From NCBI GenBank assembly GCA_947589595.1, contig CANQBV010000003.1:62001-126000 (forward strand): a DNA stretch of 64,000 bases. The letters are read 5' to 3'. The notes under the pieces are model-generated. The model was not told the DNA's origin, did not search any database, and saw only the letters and a program-made list of their open reading frames with translations. The stretch comes from an uncultured Clostridia bacterium (GTDB lineage Bacteria > Bacillota > Clostridia > Oscillospirales > SIG627). The stretch's first letter is position 1, and each line of letters begins with the position of its first letter. This document shows positions 50,430 through 59,164 of the stretch, piece by piece. The translations under genes and the position numbers were made by a program.

Positions 50430-51137
50430 TTACCTGTTTTCACCGGAATCCGGCAGGGTGCCCGTCCCGCGCAAAAAGCGGATCGCCCGCTCCACGGAAT
50501 CGCGCGCGTTTCCCCAGGGTTCTTCGGTATAGCGGTAATCAAATTTTTTGCAGAACCAAGAAACGTCGTCTTTCAGTTCTGACAACGCCTTCATTTCCAA
50601 ATTCTGCGCCGCGTCCAGAAAATCACCCAGCTTCTTTTTGGAAATATAGAGCTTGGCGGTTTTCAGCATTCGGGTATAGCAGGGCAGACAAAAATACGGC
50701 TGTGCCTCGAATTTTTTGCGGAACTCGGCGTCCATTTCCCACAGAAGGCACGCGGTTTCAAACATTTTGCTCAGGTGAAATTCCACTTTCTCGCAAAGAT
50801 AGCAGGTACTGGAAAAGGAGTGGCATTTTTCCGCCACCATGGCGCTCTTTTCCTTGAGTGCAAGCTTCGGCGTTTGGCATTCCTTGCGGATCTGATCGAG
50901 ATGGCTCTCCAGCATCAGCGCCAGCGGCAGCCGTTTCTGCGCGGCAAACAGCGCTGCAAAATGCGGACCGCAAAAGCCTTTTTCGTTGGTTTTGATGCGG
51001 ATATCCGGCTCCATCATGGAAGCGCCGAGAATCAGTTCGATCTCATTGTTTTCTAATTTTTCTTTCATGCGGCAAAAAGGACAGCCGCACTTTTCATCAA
51101 ACGCTTCGTTTACGGGAATGGTATAAATCTTTTCCAT
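50430..51137 (-). CDS. DUF6062-like protein with cysteine pairs
   Basis: A 235-aa soluble, largely helical protein. It starts MEKIYTIPVNEAFDEKCGCPFC, which resembles the DUF6062 family of Clostridia. Cysteine pairs occur in CGCPFC, STCYLCEKV and YFCLPCYTRM, along with GFCGPHF, probably forming metal sites. Function unknown. ATG 51137 lies behind GGAGCTTTGC-like sequence, and a promoter with an extended -10 box is at 51188-51216. Confidence 0.75.
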   Translation of the reverse strand: MEKIYTIPVNEAFDEKCGCPFCRMKEKLENNEIELILGASMMEPDIRIKTNEKGFCGPHFAALFAAQKRLPLALMLESHLDQIRKECQTPKLALKEKSAMVAEKCHSFSSTCYLCEKVEFHLSKMFETACLLWEMDAEFRKKFEAQPYFCLPCYTRMLKTAKLYISKKKLGDFLDAAQNLEMKALSELKDDVSWFCKKFDYRYTEEPWGNARDSVERAIRFLRGTGTLPDSGENR

Positions 51138-51187
51138 GCAAAGCTCCGTTTTTCAATACTCGGGTTTTGTAAATTCCTGTGCATTTC

Positions 51188-51216
51188 ATTGTAGCACAAG
51201 CCGGGTACTTTTTCAA
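51188..51216 (-). promoter_or_regulatory. Promoter of the DUF6062-like gene
   Basis: Minus strand TTGAAA (51216-51211), 17-base spacer ending TGTGC, TACAAT (51193-51188). The CTTGTGCTACAAT part is identical to that of the ywlE promoter. Confidence 0.75.
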
Positions 51217-51254
51217 GGGCGCACAGGAGAATCTTTTGCCCGCAAGGAGAAACT

Positions 51255-51986
51255 ATGTCAAAAGAACTGCAAGCCATCGACGATCGCCACAGCATCTATC
51301 AGTTTTCCGAAGGGTTTTCTTTCGGCACGGACGCGGTGCTGCTCGCAGGCTTTATCCGCTGCAAAAAAGGGCAGGTCGGCGTGGAATTCGGCACCGGCAC
51401 CGGGATCATTCCGCTGCTGCTTTCGTTACACAAGGAATTCGGCCATCTCTATGCGCTGGAAATTCAGAAGGAATACGCCGATCTTGCGCGGGAAAACCTG
51501 CGGCGCAACGGCTTTTCGGAAAAAGTCACCGTGCTGGAGGGCGACCTGCGCGAACGCTTGCCCCTGCCGGAAAAAATCGATTTCGTCTTCAGCAATCCCC
51601 CCTATATGAAGGCCGATTCCGGATACCTGAATGAGAACGAAAAAAAGCGCGTCGCCCGGCACGAAATGTTCGGAGATATCGGCGAGATCTGCCTTGCCGC
51701 TTCCCGGCTTTTGCAGGATAAAGGCGAATTCTTCTGCGTCTACCGCACCGAACGCCTGTGCGATCTGTTCTGTGCCATGCGCGCCGCAGGGCTCGAACCG
51801 AAATGCCTTGTCCCCGTGATCCCCAAAATCGGCAAAGCCGCCGCCCTGGCATTGGTGCGCGGCGTAAAAGGCGCCAAAAGCGGCATGAGGGTACGCGAAG
51901 CCTTTGTTTTGCAAGACGATTCCGGCGAAAAATCCCCGGAAAATCAGCGATTATATGAAGAAGGTTTTCTCCGCTATGAGAACTAA
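51255..51986 (+). CDS. tRNA1(Val) adenine-N6 methyltransferase-like protein (TrmN6/YabB)
   Basis: A 243-aa class I SAM methyltransferase: the SAM-binding GVEFGTGTGIIPLLLSL and the N6-adenine catalytic motif VFSNPPYMKADSG. The order IYQFSEGFSFGTDAVLL at the N-terminus is that of TrmN6-type enzymes that modify A37 of tRNA1-Val. RBS AAGGAGAAACT precedes ATG 51255. Its end overlaps the start of the lipoprotein gene. Confidence 0.9.
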   Translation: MSKELQAIDDRHSIYQFSEGFSFGTDAVLLAGFIRCKKGQVGVEFGTGTGIIPLLLSLHKEFGHLYALEIQKEYADLARENLRRNGFSEKVTVLEGDLRERLPLPEKIDFVFSNPPYMKADSGYLNENEKKRVARHEMFGDIGEICLAASRLLQDKGEFFCVYRTERLCDLFCAMRAAGLEPKCLVPVIPKIGKAAALALVRGVKGAKSGMRVREAFVLQDDSGEKSPENQRLYEEGFLRYEN

Positions 51987-52572
51987 ACGGCTTTGGGCGG
52001 CGCTTCTCTTTTTTTCTCTGCTGCTTTCCGGCTGCACTCCCGGGAACGAAAGGCTTACGCCCAATGATTTTCTTTCGATTTTGCAAAACGACGACCGTTT
52101 CCCTCTCGCCGTGCAGGAGCTGGAAAACAGCGGGCAGGATCGCTTTTACGTCGCCCTGGAGGAAAAAGAAAGCGCCGACTCCGAAAAAGAAAAAAGCACC
52201 GGGACACAAGAAAAGAAGGAACTCATTTTGGTTACCTACGTCTCCAAAAGCTCCAACCACGAGGAAATGGAAAGCGAGCTTCTTTTTTCCCTTTTGCAGG
52301 ACTATGGCTTCCGGCTGATCTATTTCCAAACCGCGCGCGACGGCAGGCGGTGCATCCTTTTCAGCCTGGAAGAAGAAAGCGAAAGCTTTGTACAGGGGAT
52401 CTACTATTCTTTTGACGCCCAGCCCTGCGCCTGGTGGGGACGGCAGGCGGAGCTGAAAAAGAAAGACGACCGCTATTTGCAGCTCAGCGAAAACGGCAAC
52501 GCATGGTATTACACCCTTCCCCTGAAAGACGGCTTTTATTATTTTGAAAAGCAGGGCAGTCTCGTCGCCTGA
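51976..52572 (+). CDS. Lipoprotein of unknown function
   Basis: A 198-aa exported lipoprotein: signal MRTKRLWAALLFFSLLLSGC with lipobox LLSGC, Cys at residue 20. The body is acidic with a lysine/glutamate-rich linker (EEKESADSEKEKSTGTQEKK) and a beta-strand region near the C-terminus (YYTLPLKDGFYYFEKQG). It starts inside the methyltransferase gene; ATG 51955 in the same frame is an alternative that adds MKKVFSA. No family recognised. Confidence 0.75.
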   Translation: MRTKRLWAALLFFSLLLSGCTPGNERLTPNDFLSILQNDDRFPLAVQELENSGQDRFYVALEEKESADSEKEKSTGTQEKKELILVTYVSKSSNHEEMESELLFSLLQDYGFRLIYFQTARDGRRCILFSLEEESESFVQGIYYSFDAQPCAWWGRQAELKKKDDRYLQLSENGNAWYYTLPLKDGFYYFEKQGSLVA

Positions 52573-52679
52573 AACGAAAGCCGAAAATCTGTCGTTTTGT
52601 TTACAAAATATTCACAAGTATAAACAAAATCTGTGGTACGATAAGGTTGTAACGATTTATTTTAAAGAGAGGTGCCCAA

Positions 52680-52820
52680 ATGAAAGAATATACCCCTCCG
52701 GATATTGAATTTTATAAATTTCATACAGACGCCGTACTCACATACAGCAACCCCAATGAAGGCGGCTTTATCCCACGCTACCCGCTCGTGTCGGGAGAAC
52801 AGAAAAAAGTCTTTGATTAG
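52680..52820 (+). CDS. 46-aa peptide, MKEYxxPxIEFxKF type, unknown function
   Basis: A gene too short for the supplied ORF track. ATG 52680 is preceded by GAGAGGTGCCCAA. It encodes MKEYTPPDIEFYKFHTDAVL followed by TYSNPNEGGFIP and ends KKVFD. The N-terminal pattern (K-x-Y-x-x-P-x-I-E-F-x-K-F-x-x-x-D) recalls families of short Firmicutes peptides with MKxYxxPxIExxxFxxxDVI. A terminator begins seven bases after the stop, so this is an independent small transcript. It has no signal peptide or Cys residues. Function unknown; candidates are a signalling or regulatory peptide or a RiPP-like precursor, none supported directly. Confidence 0.75.
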   Translation: MKEYTPPDIEFYKFHTDAVLTYSNPNEGGFIPRYPLVSGEQKKVFD

Positions 52821-52827
52821 GCCATAC

Positions 52828-52865
52828 AATCGGTTGAAAAGAAATCTTTTCGACCGATTTTTTTA
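52828..52865 (+). terminator. Terminator of the 46-aa peptide gene
   Basis: AATCGGTTGAAAAG (52828-52841) pairs with CTTTTCGACCGATT (52846-52859), followed by TTTTT. Confidence 0.92.
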
Positions 52866-52882
52866 AGAAAGAGCAATATTCG

Positions 52883-52911
52883 TTGACATCCCTTTCCAAA
52901 AAAATTATAAT
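52883..52911 (+). promoter_or_regulatory. Consensus promoter of the CapA-family gene
   Basis: TTGACA (52883-52888), 17-base spacer, TATAAT (52906-52911): perfect consensus. Start codon at 52962 with AAAAAGGAGATTTTT. Confidence 0.93.
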
Positions 52912-52961
52912 ACTCTTGAAATCAGTACGTATTCTCGATTTTTTGCAAAAAGGAGATTTTT

Positions 52962-54335
52962 ATGGATCCTTATCTCTATAACCGTACCCCGAGAAAGAAA
53001 AAGAAAAAGAAGAAAAACTTTTCTCCGTATTGGCTGGTGCCGGTTTTCCTGGTCGTCATGCTGGTGCTTGCCGTGTGGGCGTCGTTTTCCGGCAAGACCG
53101 CGGTCACAACCGAACCGCCCGCCACAGACCCGGCTGTCACCGGTACGGAAGAAGCCCCCGTCAGCGAAGAGATTCCCGAGGTTACCGAGCCGCACCCCGT
53201 TGCTACCGCTTCGGTCGGCGTCACCGGCGACATTTTGATCCACGATCCCATTATCAATAACAACCGCACCGCCGACGGAAATTACGATTTCAACAACATT
53301 TACGCCGATATCAAACCGTATTTTGAAAAATACGATTTCATGATCGCAAACTTAGAGGTCACCCTTGGCGGGGCGGAAGCGGGCGTCTATTCCGGCTATC
53401 CCAGGTTCAACTGCCCGGACAGCATGATCGACGCGCTGAAAAATGCCGGGGTGGATTTACTCCTCACCGCCAATAACCACAGCTACGACACCGGCTACAA
53501 CGGCATGCTGCGCACCGTGCAGGTATTAAAAGAAAAGAACATGTCCTATATCGGCACGCGCGAAACCGAAAACGAAAGCTTTATTACCGTGCAGGATATC
53601 AACGGAATCAAAATCGGCATGTCCTGCTACACCTACGAAACCGAAACCAGTAACCCGAACCGCAAAGCGCTGAACGGAAATCTGTTGAGCGAAGCCGCCG
53701 GGCCGCTGATCCAGTCCTTCAGCTATCAAAGGCTGGACGCTTTCTACGCACAGGTGCAGCGGGATTTGGACACGATGAAAGCGCAGGGCGCGGAATTTAC
53801 CATGTTCTACCTGCACTGGGGCAATGAATACCAGTTCGTGCCGACCTCCTACCAAAAGCAAATCGCTCAAAAATTGTGCGACATGGGCGTAGACATTATC
53901 GTAGGCGGCCACCCGCACGTCATTCAGCCCTACGAAACGCTGCAAAGTAAAACCGGCCACCAGACGCTTTGCCTGTATTCCACCGGCAACGCCATTTCCA
54001 ATCAGCGCCAGGAAATCATGGACAGCGAACCCACCGGTCACACGGAGGATGGCATTATTTTCGGCGTCACCTTTGAAAAATGGAGCGACGGTACGGTGCG
54101 CATTGCCGATCTGGATTTTCTTCCTACTTGGGTAGAACGCAAATACGTCGGCGGCAAGCTCGCCTACCGCATCATACCTTTGGATATCAGCGATCCCGAT
54201 TGGTCGCACTATAATCTGGAAACGCTTGCCCGCGCGCAGCGTTCCTACAACCGCACGCTCGCGCTGGTGGGCGAAGGGCTCAACGCCTACCGGGCTCAGC
54301 TCGGCCTGGATCCGGTTCCCTTAACCGTTTCATAA
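52962..54335 (+). CDS. CapA family protein (poly-gamma-glutamate/capsule-type metallophosphatase fold)
   Basis: A 457-aa membrane-anchored protein. A very basic N-terminus (RKKKKKKKNFSP) precedes one transmembrane helix (about 24-44) and a Thr/Glu/Pro-rich linker, after which the CapA domain has GVTGDILIHDP, ANLEVTLGG, LLLTANNHSYDTGY, HWGNEYQF and VGGHPHVIQPYE, the metal-site motifs of the metallophosphatase-like CapA fold. In Bacillus CapA takes part in poly-gamma-glutamate export, but no capB, capC or capE genes are here, so the substrate is open. Transcribed alone from a consensus promoter. Confidence 0.92.
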   Translation: MDPYLYNRTPRKKKKKKKNFSPYWLVPVFLVVMLVLAVWASFSGKTAVTTEPPATDPAVTGTEEAPVSEEIPEVTEPHPVATASVGVTGDILIHDPIINNNRTADGNYDFNNIYADIKPYFEKYDFMIANLEVTLGGAEAGVYSGYPRFNCPDSMIDALKNAGVDLLLTANNHSYDTGYNGMLRTVQVLKEKNMSYIGTRETENESFITVQDINGIKIGMSCYTYETETSNPNRKALNGNLLSEAAGPLIQSFSYQRLDAFYAQVQRDLDTMKAQGAEFTMFYLHWGNEYQFVPTSYQKQIAQKLCDMGVDIIVGGHPHVIQPYETLQSKTGHQTLCLYSTGNAISNQRQEIMDSEPTGHTEDGIIFGVTFEKWSDGTVRIADLDFLPTWVERKYVGGKLAYRIIPLDISDPDWSHYNLETLARAQRSYNRTLALVGEGLNAYRAQLGLDPVPLTVS

Positions 54336-54336
54336 C

Positions 54337-54370
54337 AAAAAAAGCAGATGCGATGCATCTGCTTTTTTTG
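54337..54370 (+). terminator. Terminator of the CapA-family gene
   Basis: AAAAAAAGCAGATG / CATCTGCTTTTTTT directly after the stop codon. Confidence 0.95.
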
Positions 54371-54412
54371 CTATCGATCGGAAAATCAATTTCTTTTGCC
54401 AAAAAGAAGCGG

Positions 54413-54441
54413 TTGAATCCGGCAGGAAAATATGGTAGAAT
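54413..54441 (+). promoter_or_regulatory. Promoter of the metallophosphoesterase gene
   Basis: TTGAAT (54413-54418), 17-base spacer, TAGAAT (54436-54441). Confidence 0.72.
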
Positions 54442-54471
54442 GAAAAAAACAAATTCAAAGAGGACCCCTCC

Positions 54472-55227
54472 ATGGCAAAAACCAAAGCTTCCTTTCCTGT
54501 CCTTTCGGAATATTCCATCCCTGCTCCCATCCAAAAGCGCTTACGCTTTGCCTTTGTTTCCGATCTGCACGATTGCGACAACGCCCCGATTCTCGAAAAA
54601 ATTGCCGCGCAAAAAATTGACGCCATTCTGATCGGCGGGGATTTTGTGCACAACACCCAGCGCTTTCAGCGCGGGATCGATTTTTTGCACCTTGCCGCCA
54701 AAACCGCTACCACCTTCTGTGCCATCGGCAACCACGAAAAAAAATGTCGGCGCGATTTGTATCCCCTGATCCGGGAAAGCGGCGTGGTTCTTTTGGATAA
54801 TGCCGCCGTCCCCTTTCAGGGCATTCAGATCGGCGGGCTGACAACCGGCTTTTTAAAAGGGCAAAAGCAAAGCAAGCTCCAAAAAACGCCGCCGCCCAAA
54901 CTTTCGTTTTTAGAAGAATTCAGCCGTCTTGAGGGCTTTAAGCTGCTTTTGTGCCACCACCCGGAATATTACAAACGGTACGTCCGTCCCCTTCCCATTG
55001 ACCTTACCCTTTCCGGCCACGCCCACGGCGGCCAGTGGCGCTTTTTCGGGCGCGGCGTTTTCGCCCCCGGTCAGGGTATTTTTCCCAAATACACCTCCGG
55101 GCTGTATGAAAACCGGCTCTTGGTCGGGCGCGGCCTCGGAGACGGGCATTCCGTTCCCCGCATTTTCAATGCGCCGGAGATCATTCTTCTGCACCTTGTC
55201 CCCCAAATGAAAGAGCAGTTCCGCTGA
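54472..55227 (+). CDS. Metallophosphoesterase (calcineurin-like)
   Basis: A 251-aa enzyme with the dinuclear-metal motifs of the family in order: FVSDLHDCDN, IGGDFVHN, IGNHEKK, a histidine pair in LLLCHHPEYY, and LSGHAHGGQWRF. These match the YkuE/YaeI type. A hydrophobic segment or signal peptide is missing, so it is probably cytoplasmic. Substrate not known. Its TGA overlaps the ATG of the kinase-like gene, coupling the two. Confidence 0.9.
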   Translation: MAKTKASFPVLSEYSIPAPIQKRLRFAFVSDLHDCDNAPILEKIAAQKIDAILIGGDFVHNTQRFQRGIDFLHLAAKTATTFCAIGNHEKKCRRDLYPLIRESGVVLLDNAAVPFQGIQIGGLTTGFLKGQKQSKLQKTPPPKLSFLEEFSRLEGFKLLLCHHPEYYKRYVRPLPIDLTLSGHAHGGQWRFFGRGVFAPGQGIFPKYTSGLYENRLLVGRGLGDGHSVPRIFNAPEIILLHLVPQMKEQFR

Positions 55228-55727
55228 TGCAGCCGGGAAAAACGGATATGGCAAAGGTATTTCTGATCTGCGGGAAGCTGTGCAGCGGCAAAAGCACCTA
55301 CGCAAAAACGCTTTGCCTGCAAAAGAAAGCGGTGCTGCTCTCGGTCGACGAAATCATGCTGGCGCTTTTCGGCCAGGACGCCGGAGACAGACACGATGAA
55401 TTTGCGCAGAAAACGCAAAGGCTGCTGCTTCAGAAATCCGTTCAGCTCGTGGAAAGCGGCGTCAGCGTCGTCCTCGACTGGGGCTTCTGGCAGAAAGAAA
55501 AAAGAAGCCTTACGAAAGCATTTTATACCGAGCGAAGAATCCCCTGCGAATTCCACTATCTCGACGTCGACGAAAAGACCCGGAAAGCGCGTCTGGAAAA
55601 ACGAAACCGCGCCGTACAGGCAAATGCGCTCCGCGCTTATTATGTAGACGAAGGTCTTGCCGCTAAATGCGAACGGCTTTTTGAGCCGCCCTGCCCGGAA
55701 GAAATCGACGTGTGGGTGAAGCAGTAA
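55227..55727 (+). CDS. P-loop kinase-like ATP-binding protein
   Basis: A 166-aa P-loop protein of the AAA_33/zeta-toxin-like kinase group. Walker A is ICGKLCSGKSTYAKTL; the D in LLSVDEIMLALFG and LDWGFWQKEKRSL resemble nucleoside/small-molecule kinases such as those of the gluconate or chloramphenicol kinase type. It ends with the basic lid RKARLEKRNR. ATG 55227 overlaps the preceding stop; MAKVF at 55248 is an alternative. No antitoxin-like partner is seen, so a toxin role is not suggested. Substrate unknown. Confidence 0.8.
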   Translation: MQPGKTDMAKVFLICGKLCSGKSTYAKTLCLQKKAVLLSVDEIMLALFGQDAGDRHDEFAQKTQRLLLQKSVQLVESGVSVVLDWGFWQKEKRSLTKAFYTERRIPCEFHYLDVDEKTRKARLEKRNRAVQANALRAYYVDEGLAAKCERLFEPPCPEEIDVWVKQ

Positions 55728-55806
55728 GGCATGCCGCTTTTCAAAATTTGGCAGAGAACAAAAAAACAAACAGGAAAAAACGACTGTCGTTACAAGGAGC
55801 TTCCCC

Positions 55807-56646
55807 ATGAAAAAAGAACTGGAGCCCTATCAGATCATAGAGCGCAGCATATTGAAGGATTTCCGCAAAACGCTGTGGAACCCTTTTGTCGGCGCGGTCA
55901 AGCAGTATGAATTGATTCAGCCGCAGGATAAAATCGCCGTCTGCATTTCCGGCGGTAAGGATTCCATGCTGCTGGCAAAGCTGATGCAGCTCCTGCAGCG
56001 TTTCAGCGAGGTGCCGTTTGAAGTGCTTTTTCTCGTGATGGATCCGGGCTACAACGCGCCGAACCGGCAGAAGATCGAAAACAACGCCGCGCTTCTGCAT
56101 ATTCCGATCACGGTTTTTGAAACGAATATTTTTTCCGTGGCCAACCGCACCGAGCACTCTCCCTGCTATTTGTGCGCCAAAATGCGCCGCGGACATCTTT
56201 ACAGCAAGGCCAAAGAGCTGGGCTGCAACAAGATTGCGCTGGGACACCATTTCAACGACGTCATCGAAACCACCGTTATGGGAATGTTCTTCGGTTCTCA
56301 GCTGCAGGCGATGCTCCCAAAGCTGCACAGTCGGAACTTTGCCGGCATGGAGCTCATCCGCCCGCTTTACCGCGTACACGAAGACGATATTCTGGCGTGG
56401 AAACGGCAAAACGGCCTGGAATTTCTCCAATGCGCCTGCCTCTTTACTGAAAGCAGCGTTTTGCACGACGGCGTTTCCAAACGGCAGGAGATCAAAACCC
56501 TGCTGCACGAATTAAAAAAGGAAAACCCCCGCATCGAAAAAAGTATTTTCAACAGCCTCCATTCCCTCTGCCTCGATACCTTCCCCGGCTATAAAACCGG
56601 AGGCGAAGCCCACTCGTTTTTAGAAAACTACGACGCCGATTTTTAG
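55807..56646 (+). CDS. TtcA-like PP-loop tRNA-thiolation protein
   Basis: A 279-aa ATP pyrophosphatase with PP-loop motif VCISGGKDSMLLAKL near residue 50 and the CxxC in PCYLCAKMRRG, followed by LGCNKIALGHHFNDVIETT, as in TtcA, which makes 2-thiocytidine at position 32 of some tRNAs, often with an Fe-S cluster. Homologues in Clostridia are often annotated as tRNA 2-thiocytidine biosynthesis protein; activity here is inferred. RBS AAGGAGCTTCCCC. Confidence 0.87.
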   Translation: MKKELEPYQIIERSILKDFRKTLWNPFVGAVKQYELIQPQDKIAVCISGGKDSMLLAKLMQLLQRFSEVPFEVLFLVMDPGYNAPNRQKIENNAALLHIPITVFETNIFSVANRTEHSPCYLCAKMRRGHLYSKAKELGCNKIALGHHFNDVIETTVMGMFFGSQLQAMLPKLHSRNFAGMELIRPLYRVHEDDILAWKRQNGLEFLQCACLFTESSVLHDGVSKRQEIKTLLHELKKENPRIEKSIFNSLHSLCLDTFPGYKTGGEAHSFLENYDADF

Positions 56647-56652
56647 CCCTAT

Positions 56653-56690
56653 AAAAGGGCCGCGAAAACAAAAGTTTTCGCGGCTCTTTT
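56653..56690. terminator. Bidirectional terminator between convergent units
   Basis: AAAAGGGCCGCGAAAAC / GTTTTCGCGGCTCTTTT, with a four-base loop. Confidence 0.9.
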
Positions 56691-56701
56691 GGGTTCCGGG
56701 G

Positions 56702-59164
56702 TTATTCGACCGCTTTCAGGGATTCCGCCATGTTCACCTTGCCGATCTGTCGCTTCATCAGAAGATTGACCACAAGGGCAAAGAAATCGGTGCAGATCAA
56801 CGCCAGCACATAGCTCAACGGCTTGATTTGAATGGGATAGGCCAGAAAATCGATCACGATCATACGCATCACCGCCGCATGGAACAGCGTGCCGATCGGC
56901 AAGCCAATAAAGCCCGCCAACACAGAAAGAACCAAATTCTCCCGCAGAACGTAGCTTTCCGTTTCGCGCGGGGTAAAGCCCAGTACCCGCACGGTGGCAA
57001 TTTCGCGGCTGCGCTCCGCCAAGTTGATATTGGTCAGGTTGAAAATGACAATAAATGCCAGCGCACCGGAAAACAGCACCACAATGCCGATAATATATTT
57101 TAAAGAAGCCAGCGCGCTCTCCACGGCGTCTTTCGTGTTCGAAAGGCGAACCACCCCGGTCACGCCGTCAAGCGCCGTCAGCTTTTCCGCCGTGTTGTCT
57201 TCTTCATGATCCAGCGCAAGCAGTAGGGTATTGGCGCTCCATTCGCCAAGCGCCTCCTCATAAGTATCTGCGGAAATCACAGCAAAATTATCGATATAGC
57301 AGTCAAAAATTCCACTGACCGTTACCGAAAATGTTTCCCGGTCGGCATTTTGTACCTTCATCACATCGCCGACGGAAATCGAAAGGTTTTCCGCTGCCCG
57401 CAGGCTGATCAGCGCCTCTCCCTTCCCCGGGAACGCAAGGCTCTCCTCGCCGGTGTGAAAATCCCAATACTCTGCAAGGCGATCGGCGCTTTGGAAGCTC
57501 AGCAGCCTCACCGTGGTTTGCCTGTCCTCGCACTCCAGATCTACACGGTGGACCGAGCAGGAAAGCGGTTCTTTGATCTCGTCCATTTTTTCGATTTCGG
57601 CCGCAACCTCGGTTTCGTCCCCCTCCGAAAGCCCCACTTCAAATTCATATTTCTGCACCGAACCGAAATGCAGTTCTCCCACGTGCAGCATGGAATCGCC
57701 CACGCCAAACGCCGTTACCACAAGCCCCGCGCAGCAGCCGATGCCAATGATCATCATGATCATGCGGCGCTTATAGCGGAACAGATTACGCAGGGTGATT
57801 TTCTGTAAAAAGCGCAGGCGTTTCCAGAGGAACGGGATCCTCTCCAAAAGGATTCTCTTGCCCGATTTCGCTGTTCGGGGACGGATCAGCCTGGCGGGCT
57901 CGCTGCGCATTTCTTTGCGGCAGGAAAGCCAGGTGCAGCCGAGAATTCCGGCAAGCGATACCAAAAGCGTTACCGCCGCCCAAAAAGGACTGAATAAAAA
58001 ACGGATCGGCGCGAAGCTATAAAGCGCATGGTACGCCATCCAAAAAACTTTCGGTAAGCCCCAGGTTCCGAGGAAAAAGCCGACCGCCCACCCCAAAACC
58101 GTGGCGCTGCCCGCATAGAGCAAATACTTTGACGCCACGGCAAAGTCTGAAAAGCCCATTGATTTCAGCACGCCGTTCTGCGTCCGTTCTTCGTCTACCA
58201 TGCGGGTCATGGTCGTCATGCACACCAGTAAGGCAACTAAAATGAAAAACAGCGGAAAAATATTGGCGATCCCGCTGACAATGGACGTGTCACTCTCAAA
58301 ATTGACGTAGCCGGCATTTTCAGTCCGCGTCAGCACATAAGTCTGCGGTTCCGAAATTCCCAATAACGCCGCCGTTTCCGGCGTCAGGCCGGACTCGGCG
58401 AGCAGCGCGCGGTACCTTTCGGCTGCCCTCTTTGCAGTGCGATCGGCAATCTCATCTTTCTTTTCCGCAATCAGATCGTCATAGGCGTCGCTGTATAAAG
58501 CCTCACCTTCCTGCAGCGTCAGATTGATCTCCGTATAAACCTCGCTCGTAAAACAGGCTTCGGGAACATATAAAAATCCCCGCAGCGACCCGCTGCCGAT
58601 CCCGGTGGTGCCGCGATCCAGCCCAATATACAGCGGCGAATGCGCAATGCCGACAATCTCCAGCTCCGTTTCGCAAAGCGCTTCAAGGGTCGCGTTCTCG
58701 TTTTCCCCGGTAATACGGATCACCGTACCAATCTGCTCTTCCCCAAATACTTTGGCGTCCGCCAGACATTCGTTTGCCGTTTCCGGCATGCGCCCGGCGT
58801 CGAGCGACGGAAGATTGACCTTTTCCGGCAAGCTCAGCAGCTTAAAGGGAACCGCATCCCCTTCGGATTCCGCCAGTACGTCCACGCTCTTGTTTCCTTC
58901 CGCTTCGGCCACGGCGGAAAGCTCGTGCAGACTCTCTACGTCGTCCGCGGTAAAGCCCAACGTGGAAAAGAGGCGAAAATCATAGAAACACTGCTCCTGC
59001 AGGTACCTTTCGCCGGTATGGAGCATGGCGTCTTTGGTGATTTTCAGTCCGGCAAAAAAGCCGGCGCTGAGCGCGACAATCAAAAGCAGTGCCATATACC
59101 GTCCGAAAAACGAACGGATGCTGCGCCGGGTCAGTTTCAAAATCACAAATCTCACCGCCGTCAC
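56702..59164 (-). CDS. FtsX/MacB-type ABC transporter permease
   Basis: An 820-aa permease with an N-terminal membrane helix (residues 24-44, MALLLIVALSAGFFAGLKI), a large extracytoplasmic domain, three central helices near 310-420, a second extracytoplasmic domain and three further helices at the C-terminus: two FtsX units. The arrangement is that of MacB-like and antimicrobial-peptide or lipoprotein exporters. GTG 59164 overlaps the ATPase stop (GTGA); GTG 59167 is an alternative. The partner ATPase is encoded directly upstream. Substrate not known, no two-component system is adjacent. Confidence 0.92.
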   Translation of the reverse strand: MTAVRFVILKLTRRSIRSFFGRYMALLLIVALSAGFFAGLKITKDAMLHTGERYLQEQCFYDFRLFSTLGFTADDVESLHELSAVAEAEGNKSVDVLAESEGDAVPFKLLSLPEKVNLPSLDAGRMPETANECLADAKVFGEEQIGTVIRITGENENATLEALCETELEIVGIAHSPLYIGLDRGTTGIGSGSLRGFLYVPEACFTSEVYTEINLTLQEGEALYSDAYDDLIAEKKDEIADRTAKRAAERYRALLAESGLTPETAALLGISEPQTYVLTRTENAGYVNFESDTSIVSGIANIFPLFFILVALLVCMTTMTRMVDEERTQNGVLKSMGFSDFAVASKYLLYAGSATVLGWAVGFFLGTWGLPKVFWMAYHALYSFAPIRFLFSPFWAAVTLLVSLAGILGCTWLSCRKEMRSEPARLIRPRTAKSGKRILLERIPFLWKRLRFLQKITLRNLFRYKRRMIMMIIGIGCCAGLVVTAFGVGDSMLHVGELHFGSVQKYEFEVGLSEGDETEVAAEIEKMDEIKEPLSCSVHRVDLECEDRQTTVRLLSFQSADRLAEYWDFHTGEESLAFPGKGEALISLRAAENLSISVGDVMKVQNADRETFSVTVSGIFDCYIDNFAVISADTYEEALGEWSANTLLLALDHEEDNTAEKLTALDGVTGVVRLSNTKDAVESALASLKYIIGIVVLFSGALAFIVIFNLTNINLAERSREIATVRVLGFTPRETESYVLRENLVLSVLAGFIGLPIGTLFHAAVMRMIVIDFLAYPIQIKPLSYVLALICTDFFALVVNLLMKRQIGKVNMAESLKAVE

